A stretch of 15,880 nt of DNA, taken from contig NW_011887310.1 in NCBI RefSeq assembly GCF_000151315.2, positions 145,865 to 161,744 on the forward strand. Reading direction: 5' to 3'. This DNA comes from Capsaspora owczarzaki ATCC 30864 (Eukaryota > Opisthokonta > Filasterea). Under the pieces are notes generated by a model that made no database searches, was not told the DNA's origin, and saw only the letters and a list, made by a program, of their open reading frames with translations. Positions 6,888 to 15,880 of the stretch are shown piece after piece (position 1 is the stretch's first letter; the number at the start of each line of letters is the position of its first letter). A program made the translations under genes and the position numbers.

Positions 6888-9800
6888 TTACGCGGTGGAG
6901 TCATACGTGGCGTAAAGTTCCTCGCAAGATTCACCCGCAGACTCGAGCATGGAGAGCCATTCAGCAACGTCACAAAACTCGTCAAACGATTCACACTCGA
7001 TGAGGGATTCATAAAACTCGAACAGCTACAAAGGGGTTTCAAAATAAAAATAAACCATGAGCAATGGCACAAATCAACACACAAATCCCACCCAAAACCC
7101 CTCCCCCCGCTGCTTTACCTTTTCCATCTCATCATGAATCATGTGGCCGTTTCGCTGAATTCGCTCATGCACCGCAAGCGTGACTGGTCGAGAATCGCCA
7201 TCGGACAGCAGGTTGCGCTTCATGACGGATTGCAAGCGATCGACCATCGCCAAAAAGACGAGCAGCGGTCGATAAAAGACCACAAACGAGCTGGCTGGCT
7301 CGCCATCCTTCTCCTGCGAGTCTTGAGGACGGGACGTTGATGCACCGGATGTCGACGCACCGGCGCCGTTGCTTTGGCGCGCTGCCAGCGACAGCCCACC
7401 ATCGTCATCATTGTCGTCCTCAGCGGCATCGCGAACGGCAGCAGCAGCGGCAGCGGCATCCGATGCTTCATCGTCATCCATATCGCTGGCTGACTCGTAC
7501 TCGTCGTCGTCGTCGTCATCGTCAATGCCATCGTCGTCATGACTGACATCGCGTGCCGAGGAGGCCGAGCCATTTCGAGCAGTCTGCGAGGCGGCAGATC
7601 CAGAAGGCTGCTGCGCAGCGCCGCTGGGACTGGTTGCCCGCTGCTTGTGCCGAATCGAGCCGAGCAGCAACGATCGCTTCAAAAAGGCCAGGCGCACCGC
7701 TTGCCATTCGGACTCGGTCTGCAGAACAAGCGAGAGCACAAGCATGTAGCAAAGACCATCCACAGCGCAGACAGATTTCGGCCAGGTGGACGGCTCGTCG
7801 TTGAGGAATTGGGACAGCACAGTGGTGGCGGCAACGCGTTGCGTGCTCTTCGTGTCGATGGCATAGGTGGCTAGCTGCAGTTGAATCGGGAGCAGCTGAA
7901 TGTTGCTGCTCGGACCACCTCCTTGGCTGTCGGCGCTAAAGGACAGCTTGTACGCATAGCGCAACAGCAACTGGACCATGTCGTGACACACAATCCTGTA
8001 GCGCTCTGAATCAATGCGGCCAAGGGGAGTGCAGTTGCCAAACAGGCGATCGACCATGCCCGCATACACGTCCGTGCTCACGCCCGGACCGCGAATCGGA
8101 TAAATGCAGTTGCACTTGGACTCGTTGCGCACCGTCGATCCCTCCCATTCGTTCTTGGCGTGGCGTGCCGACCGGTCTGCACGCACGGCCTCGCGATGGC
8201 AGGACACGTGAATGCCGTTGAAATGCGTCACGGTCGAGTAGCCGTGCTCACGCCGGCCCAGGCGCGACTCGCCCTCGAGCGCAACGCTCTTGGCAAATGC
8301 ATACACACCGAGAGGGTCGTCGTCCTTAAAGTCGTAGCCTTCACGGCAAATCATGCACACGGGGCCTTTCGTGTCTTTGAGCTGCTCCAGGTCTTGCAGC
8401 ATGGTGCCGCTGGCCGAGGTGGTGATGATGGCACTGCCTTTGCCCTTGTCATTCAACTTGAAGCCAAGCGAGCCCAGCATCTTGTCGCGCTTGGCTTGGG
8501 CGAGCTTGCGCTTGTCGTCCGCAGTCGCCTTGCGCAATGTCTGCACGACATCTCCAGCCCCTGCAGCGTTTCCTGCGACGACGGCCTCGAGCAGGGCTTC
8601 AGCGATCGAGCCAATCTTCTCGGCAGACGACACATGCTCGAGACCGTGGACGAGCGAAAGAGCCTGCTCTTCTTCCACAAGCATGCGCGACGACGCCGAG
8701 TGACCGCCTCGAACAAGACCGGTGAGCACACGCAGAGCCACAGGCAGCATTGGGCGGGTGAGATAGTCCACCCACACCGCGCCGGCGTGGGCTTCACCGC
8801 CAGCCGACAAACCCGAGGGGCCCGCGTCGGCCGCAGCGACCGCCGCAGCAGACAGGGCAGTGACGGTGGGCGCGGCCACAGCGAGCGACGTTGCACCTGC
8901 AGGCAGCTCGGGCAGATGGCTTTGAAGATACGACACGGCCTTCTTGACAACGCCGCGCTTGACAATGTAGTCTTTGAGCTTGATGCCGTTGGCGTCGTTC
9001 TTGATGGCAGCCACCAGCTGGTGGAAGCACGACACTTGCAGCTGCACATCCTCGGCAGTCATCGACGGCGCCAACACGGTCGAGGCAGACTCGCCAGAGT
9101 CACCCTCCGTCGAGGCGCCAGCAGCAGCAGCAGCAGTAACAGCAACAGTGGGTGGCAGGGTGCCGCGAACAATGGCGTCATTCTGCGTCAAGTCGAGATA
9201 CACATCAAAGTGGTCCATGAGAGCTCGCATCTTGTCCTCATCGCCGTACGGAAGGAAGGACAGAATGCGAGCCATCGCGGCAAGAATGCGGGGGTTGGAC
9301 TTGACGAACGGCGAGGCCAGTTTCTCCAGGAACAAGACTATCTGGGAAGTATCGGAAGCGACCGACGGGTCGCTGTTGGAGGTGGTCGCTGTGTCCAGGC
9401 CATTTCTACTCGAGGACGACTCGGATAGCACGGGTGACGCAGACAAGCTTGGTTGGTCGGCGGCGGCGGCGGCAGCGGCAGTAGCAGCAGCAGCAGCAGC
9501 ATCGATCGCGCTGGCTTCTTCAGCAACGCTGGCAATGGCGGACAAGAGGCCCTCGGCGATATCATCCACGCGTTGGCGGAAGGCTCGCATCAACGCACGC
9601 AGCAGAATGTTAATGGTATGGGCACCTGCGTCATTGGCAACCAGCACTGTGCGGTTGACTCGAATCATGCAGCAGTTGAGCAACTTGATCGCAAGCTGGC
9701 CAAGTTCCTTGAACCGAACAAAATCAGGCACAGAGGCAATCTGCCGCAGCAAAACCTGGAGGCCGTTGCATTCGGGCATGACGGCAGTGATGCTGTACAG

Positions 9801-12513
9801 TTGCTCAGGGTCGACAACATTGTCGGTCTTGCTGTCAAACGACTCGACAATGTCTTCCGTGGCTTCGCCGTCCAGACCTTGGAGCCGGTAAAACACATTC
9901 ATGGCAGGGATGGACGCGTCCGCAGATGACGACGAGTTGGCGTCCGACCCGCTAGCAGCGACGGCTGCTGTTGCTGCTGCTTGTTGGGTGGCACGCGCCT
10001 GTCGACGGCCAATCCGACCGCCAGGGGCGAGCAAACTGGGATCGTCCTCGCGCGACGAGGAGGCTCGAGCAGCGAGAATACGCTTCTTCCACAAATGCTC
10101 ATAGACGTCAGCCACAAGCAGGTCGAGCTTGACAATCTTGCCACCAACCAAGAGCTCCATGCCGAAATCGTCCTCAATCAAGCCAAACATTTCGAGATCG
10201 GTGCAAATCTTGTTCTTGACGTCACGCATCGTCTCACCCAAGACCGTGGACGAGTACGGGTTTTTGGACATGTTTCCACGAATAAACTCCTCTTGCGATT
10301 GCATCTTGAAGAGTTGAACCTGGAAGACGGGGACTTTCGGCGCGGGCGCGACAATGTTGACAATCTGCTCCAGAATAAACCGCTTGGTTTGCTCGTCCAC
10401 GCTGGCATCGAGCGACTTGATGCAGGCAGCAATGAATGCGCGCGTCTCAGTGTCAGAGCCAGTTGTGAGCTTGTTCAGAATATCCAAGACCATGCGCTCG
10501 CAGTCATCGACGAGCTTGGTCCGCGTCGAAAACAAGCGGCGCAGACTGAGATAGCAGTCAAGCACGCTGCCGACATGGTTGTCGGCCTTGAAGCGCTGCT
10601 GGATGTTGGAAACGCTCAAAAAGTCGACCAGCATGGCCACAACGGCGCGCAGCACGGAGCCTTCGCTCACGTTGAGCGACGCGGCGGTGTTGGACTCGGC
10701 GCGAAGCAGGCGATGGACTTCCTGCTTGACAAGCGTGAGCAGCGTGGCGACAAAGCCCCTGGCGGCCAGGTACAGCTTTGCTTCGCTGCTGGCTGTGAGC
10801 CGCTGCAGCAACGTCAGGACCTGGGTCGCAGCCTCGCCCTTGCCGGCAACCAACGGCGCAAAGCGCACGAGAAGATCAAGCAGCGCAAACGGCCGCTTGG
10901 CAGAGTCGGGATTGATCAGGGCTTCGAGCAAATCGCACGTCAACTGCCGCGTCGTGAGGGAAGACTCGGCAAACAGCAGCTGCGCGAGCCAATTCGACAC
11001 TCGCGCATCAGAGCCATGTGGTTGCGCGGCCGATTGTTTCCACACCGCAAACGCATAGCGCACCAAGGGCTGGGCCGCAGGGGCCACAGCCTTGTCGTCC
11101 GAGCCGGCGGCGAGGCGCACGCAAGCCCGAATGGAGAGCGCAGAGGCGACGGCATGCCACCCAGGGTGCGCGAGCACAAACGTTGCGCGACGAGTAGCAC
11201 GGGCAGGCTCCACGCCTTTCTTTTCAGCAGGTTTCGGCAGGGTCTGCGACCGGACAGACGGCACGACGGGGTTGGCACTCGTGTTTGCGGGTGCTGCGGC
11301 GGCGGTGTTGGCGGGGGAGGCAGCGCGAAGTTCCGCAAGGGTCGCGTTCGAGCTCTCGATTGCACGGCGAGCTTCGCGAAGAGACGCGCGCGTGGCTGCA
11401 GCCATGGCCGCCGCAAACTGGGCCTCTTCGTCCTGCTCGTCATCATCTCCGTCGGCAGGCACGTCGTCCCAGTCTTCCTGAGCATCGTCGTGGAACATGT
11501 GGGCGTCCTCACCCTCTTCTTCTTCTTCACTGAGCGAAGAGTATCCGGGGATGTGGTCGTCCGGAAGGTCGTGAACCTCCTCCAAAACGTGCTCGACGGG
11601 CGGCTGGTTTTCATTGCGCCAATCCGACTGCTGGAGATCGTCTTCGGCAAATTCATCCAGCATGGCGTCGTCGTCATCCTCGTCATCGTCGTCGTCATTG
11701 TCGTCGTCGTCGTCATCCTCATCATCATGGTCTTCCTCGGCCGCATGGGCGTCGTCATCGTCGGCGTATTCATCGGCTTCATGGTCGTCCTCTTCCTCTT
11801 CCTCTTCGTCACCACCGCTGTGGTCAATGTGTTGCTGACGACTGGAAAGCTCACCGCGACGTCCAAATCGACCTCGACGACCACCGCGCCGGCGCAGATG
11901 GTTGTGCTGTCCTCGACGGCCTGACGAGGAGGACGATGACGAGGCCTGTGCGCGGGCAGAAGCAGCAGTGGCCGCTTGCAGAGCAGCCACAGACTCCTTC
12001 TCTTCCTGCTGCTGACGGGCCAGCTGCAGTTGAACGGCCTCCGCCGAGCTGCAAACGTGCGTGATGACACGCATGCAGGGCAGAATCATTTGTTCAATCA
12101 CGGCAGGTGCCATGGAAGTACGCATGACGTGGAAGAAGAGATCCACGGTGAGCGAAAGCCTCGACTCCCACAGGGTGTCATCCAGCAAGCACAGGTCGGA
12201 GATGAGCGCCATTTCATCCTGAATCGAGACGGCAGAGCCACCGCCGCTCTTGATGCTGGCAAGCACAGTCAGGAATCGTTCGCGCAAGAGCTCGACCAAG
12301 CGATCGGAAGCAGGCTTGTTTTGCTGCACGAGTCGGCAAAGCGCAACGCGCGTCGACTGGCGCATGGCCGGCGAGCCCGACGTGAGGTTTTTGACAAAGA
12401 GCTCGTCAATGAGATGGGTGCCCAGATGCGGACGCAATTCCTTCGAGTCGGCAAGCTTGGCAAACACTTGCAGGGCCAACGAAAGGAAGGACTTGGCGCA
12501 CCCAAAGCAACAG

Positions 12514-12554
<41 letters not shown>

Positions 12555-15500
12555 GACGGAGGACAGATTGGTTGCTCTTGCAGCAGCCAGCGCCGTGCTA
12601 CTACTACTACCGGACGGAGGGTCGGCCAACAGCAACGACATGCTCGCTTCAAATGGATTGCCGAGTCCGTTGATGATGGCTGCAGAGGCAGGGGCGACTG
12701 CATTGGCACCTTCACCGACCGAGACGGGCTTTTGCTTTGCGGCATTGTACAACAAGAGTTCACGTCGGTGCAGCTGCAACTCTTTGACAGAGGTGACGAG
12801 CGACTCAAACACGGTCTTGCACTGGCGTCCATAGAGAGTGGCAACCTGGGCAATGACGGGATGCACGTTGCCCGAGCTCGAGCTGGTTCCAAACGCATGC
12901 GAGGCATCGCCGCCTCCGAACGAGAAAGTGGTAGTGGCGCCACCGCGCAGGCCCGAAAACAGACCAAATCCAGCGTTGCCGCCGTTTCCAGCATTGTTCG
13001 ACGAAGACGCATCGTTGTTGCCAAACAAGGAGCCAAAGCTGAAAGTGTTGGCGCCGCCAGACGTGTTGGATGCATTTCCGCCAAACACGCTGGTGGCGAG
13101 ATTAGCATTAGATGCTTCGCCGTTCGCTGTTGTCGCGGACGAGGACGACGAAGACGACGAAGAACCATCCCGCGTAATGAGAGCCTTGACGACATGGCTT
13201 TTCAGAGCGAGCAGCTGCTGGTAGGACGTGTGTGCAGACTCCATAACACGCTCCATAGACGCCAGCGTGCGTTTCTGGTCGTCTTCTGTCTCGACGGGGT
13301 CGGCCACCGTGCACTTGCGCGCCTCAAACACAAAATCAAACCGGCCATACTGGCACGCGCCACACTCGTTGCAAAGGAAGGCGCGCAGGTTTTCATAGTT
13401 GATGTTGCGGCACTCGCGGCACTGGTTTGCGTTCTCGCCGCAGTTTGAGCAATGGCCGTGGCGATCTGTGACAACGCGGTGGCAGCGAGGGCACATGAGC
13501 CGCTCCGAGCTGCCGGCGGATTCGTAAAAATCGGCGTACTCGATCAAAAAGTTGCGAGCCAGAACGGGCAACGGGAAGTCAATGTGCGCCTCCTTTTGGT
13601 TGGGTTTGAGGTGCACAGTCGAAATGCGCTTCCAAAGCTGCCACTTGTTCTTGAGCGCGCCAATTTCACTGACAGTCTTGGTGTTGCTGTACAGCTTGAT
13701 GGTCTTGATCATCCGGCCGGGCTTGACGTCGGAAATGTGAATGGTAATGCCCTGGATGGACAAGGCAGACACCAATTTGACCATGTGCGTGCTGTCTGTG
13801 AACTTGGCTTCCGCTCGCAGATTGGAGAGCTTCAAATTCGCAACGGGCAGCTCAGAGTCGTTGCATCGCAGGCAGGGACTGCTCTCCAGATAGTAGCCGT
13901 CCACATCGACCAGCTGCTCGAGGTTTGCATAGATGAAGGCGTTTGGATGCTGTTGCATGGCCAGGTTTTGCTCGTGAAGACAGTCGGAAAAGACATGCGC
14001 CATTCGCGTGAGCGTCGAGGCATCCATCGAGCTCCAGTCGGTCTCGTCGATGGCCAGCTCAATGAGTCGAACAAACTCTGCACCAGAGCGACCAAAGTTG
14101 GCGAGAACTGGCCAAGATTCCCACAACGCCAGCAGAATGCGTTGCTGCTGAGCTGTGGTTGCGCACTGCCACGCAGCCATGACCAGCTTGTTGGCACGGC
14201 TGCGGAGTGGTTGGGACGCGTCGCTCAACAAGAAGCGGCGCAAGAACGTGCCGAGGCCAAACGCCCGGCGGTCGGACGCGACCAATCCATCGCTCTCTGG
14301 GTGTTGGAGAGGAGTGATGGGCGCCTCTGGAGCGAGCAAAAAGTTGTCCAACAGAGAGGCAAGCGAAGCAGGCGCAGTGACTTTCCGCAAAGCAGTGGTG
14401 GTGGTGGCTTGGGATTCTGTTGCATCTGAAGAAGAGCTGGGAGCACCATCTGCCGCGGGGCGCTTGGACTGCGATCGCGCCGACTGTCGCCCAGCCTTGC
14501 TGATTGCGCGGGAAGCATGCAAGAGTTCCAGAGCAGTACGAATCGCACTGCCGCTCTCATGCAGCAACGTGACAAATTCGAAAAGATGCAAGAAGGGAAT
14601 GTCAGCACTAGCGCCGTCGCCGGGTTTTGGTTGGCTGGATGACTGGTTGCCTTTGCCAGCAGCAGTGGAACGTCCTTCTTTGGGCGTGGCAGCAGCAGCA
14701 GCGGCAGCGGCTTGGGGCTGGGACAAGCCAAAGAGTCCAAGCCCAAAGGATCCAAACCCATTATTACGAGCAGCCGGAGGAGCAGCAGTGCTCGAGGAGG
14801 AGGAGGAGGCGCCATCACCGGAAGAAACAAAGCCAAAGTTGATGGGCGGGAACTCCCCGAAACGGAAACCACCATTTGCTGGAGAAATGTTGTTCGCGAA
14901 GGAAAAGCCGCCGTTCGGGGCGGCCGTGGTGGTGGTGGAAGCATTGGGCGCATCGGCTTTGGCAGCGGGCTTTGTGGCGGCGGACGGCGTAGGGCTCGCA
15001 GCGTCTTCCTCGACCGCCTTCTCGAATGCAAGAGAAATCAGTTCAAGAACATCAAGTGCAATGCCTTCAGGCAGACCAAAGACGCTCTGGAAGAGGTGCG
15101 CAAGAGTGGAGGGGTTTGCGACACAGTAGGCCTGCCAGGACGAAGGGCTGGAGGTGGCCAACAAGCGAATGCGGGCGAGATTGTCGGAAACGGCCAAGTA
15201 ATCATCATATGTCCAAGCGCCATTCGTCATGGCAAGCGAAGCGACCAGCTGCGACGACTGGTTGGCAAGATTCGTACGAGTTGCGGAGACAAAGACAGGG
15301 GAGGTCGAAATCTTGCTCAACAGGCGCGAGTACATGTACCCCTCAAACACACTCGAAAAGTCTTCGTCCGAGCCGCAAAGCAGCCGCAAGAGTTCGGTCG
15401 CGTTGATGACGGGCGCGTCGAGATGCGAAAGCGCCAGAACGCTGCAACAAGCTTCTTGCCAGTTGGCCATGGACGAGGCAAAGATTGCCGGTCCGGCAGC

Positions 15501-15880
15501 CGACGCCCGCACAAGATAGCAACCAAGCTTGAGAATGACAGACACCATGACGAATGGCAGCTCTACAAACAGGGCCGTGGTCGCAGGGAGCGAAGGAGCG
15601 TTGGCGGCACGAGCCCCGAATGGAGTCATGTCGGCGGTAGCGTTATTGTGATGCGCCTCGCTCACCGTGGTGGCAGAAACGTCGTCCGAGCGGCGTTCGC
15701 GAATGCTTGAGGCAAGCGCCTCGACAGCACCGCGCAGCAGCACCAAAAGCTCGTCGACAAAACTGCCCATTGGAGAGGGTGCTTCAACACGGCCGTGCTG
15801 GTCGCTGGCGAGAGGGTCGCGGCCAAAAAATGCGGCGTCAGCGTCTTCTTTGAGAAAGGCTTTCGGTGCTGACAATTCCG
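6888..15880 (-). CDS. UBR4: UBR4/BIG-family giant E3 ubiquitin ligase, C-terminal part (5' partial, two exons)
   Basis: Exons are 15880-7119 (frame open at the window edge) and 7025-6888. They encode about 2.98 thousand residues of an N-recognin that attaches ubiquitin to proteins. Residues below count from 15875. A beta-sandwich region with PCLRCND is at about 660-790. A Cys-rich zinc block is at about 795-845 (CPRC, CSNCGENANQCREC, INYENLRAFLCNECGACQYG). A helical-repeat region beginning CFGCAKSF is at about 1123 onward, and GLDGEATEDIVESFD follows in the middle part. The hemiRING catalytic module is at about 2504-2600 (VCMICREGYDF, YSTVTHFNGIHVSCH, KCNCIYPIRGP), followed by FSADSQGGGPSSNIQLLPIQ. 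The last exon adds 45 residues (ESFDEFCDVAEWLSMLES), aligning with the human C-terminus. The UBR box lies upstream of this window. Lineage-specific inserts are FG-rich (about 319-392, 929-993), polyglutamine, Arg/Gly-rich and Asp/Glu-rich (about 1349-1477, 2776-2827). Confidence 0.95.
7026..7118 (-). other. Last intron of the UBR4-like gene
   Basis: Donor GAAAAG|GTAAAGCAGC and acceptor ACCCCTTTGTAG|CTGTTC, 93 bases, phase 0. Without splicing the long frame would end at 7074 in low-quality sequence. With splicing it continues into 45 residues resembling the human UBR4 C-terminus, ending at TAA (6890-6888). Confidence 0.9.
11445..11830 (-). repeat. Asp/Glu-coding low-complexity tract in the UBR4-like gene
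   Basis: The minus strand codes for long runs of Asp and Glu (GAC/GAT/GAG triplets), preceded by an Arg/Gly-rich segment (GRRGRFGRRG, about 11840-11930). It stays in frame with the conserved blocks on both sides, so it is a real internal insertion. Confidence 0.9.
12516..12554 (-). repeat. CAG repeat coding polyglutamine in the UBR4-like gene
   Basis: Twelve CAG codons (CTG on the plus strand, 12516-12551) preceded by one CAA encode 13 Gln, directly before the conserved HCCFGCAKSF segment. Confidence 0.95.

Noticed and set aside
8160-9428. 422-codon open frame on the plus strand
   Set aside because: It lies antisense to the UBR4 C-terminal region, including the start of the hemiRING neighbourhood, and shows no recognisable domain.
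9981-11924. 647-codon open frame on the plus strand
   Set aside because: It is antisense to conserved UBR4 sequence, and its translation mirrors the Asp/Glu repeats as Ile/Val runs. Long antisense frames are expected from the GC-rich codon bias.
12480-12620. Possible CRISPR-like or satellite array
   Set aside because: The repetition is a simple in-frame CAG codon tract inside a conserved eukaryotic gene, with no spacers.

Overview
This is a eukaryotic nuclear window, most likely from a unicellular relative of animals (Holozoa; a filasterean such as Capsaspora or a choanoflagellate would fit). The reasons are a membrane receptor with a canonical animal-type tyrosine kinase domain (HRDLAARN, DFG and WMAPE motifs), short GT-AG introns of about 66 to 170 bases, GC-rich exons, and short A/T-rich intergenic stretches. 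The species is inferred and not proven.

Three protein genes lie head to tail, all on the minus strand. (1) 54-672: a small two-exon gene for a tRNA-splicing endonuclease subunit of the Sen15/TSEN15 family. (2) 1151-5511: a six-block gene (four introns plus one apparent one-base frameshift) for a receptor tyrosine kinase of about 1355 residues. It reads signal peptide, amidase-like fold interrupted by a golvesin/Xly-type beta domain, fibronectin III-like domain, glutamine-amidotransferase-like domain, Ser/Ala-rich stalk, one transmembrane helix, a tyrosine-rich juxtamembrane segment, and a tyrosine kinase domain. (3) 6888-15880: the C-terminal part, about 2.98 thousand residues, of a giant UBR4/BIG-family E3 ubiquitin ligase. 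Nearly all of it is one exon, with a short last exon after a 93-base intron; its 5' end, including the UBR box, lies outside the window.

Between the genes are about 480 bases (673-1150) and about 1.4 kb (5512-6887) of probable UTR and promoter DNA. The larger gap holds AAAAGC, AAAC and poly-A repeats, a ten-base G run, and a near-perfect 16/17-base inverted repeat about 150 bases upstream of the receptor start codon.

The outstanding object is the receptor. Its whole extracellular part resembles a bacterial secreted cell-wall-binding or xanthan-lyase-type protein, in the bacterial domain order, joined to a tyrosine kinase. Most expected zinc and catalytic residues of the amidase-like part appear to be lost, which suggests a ligand-binding pseudo-enzyme. 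The three genes do not form a pathway: RNA processing, surface signalling and ubiquitin ligation simply sit side by side.
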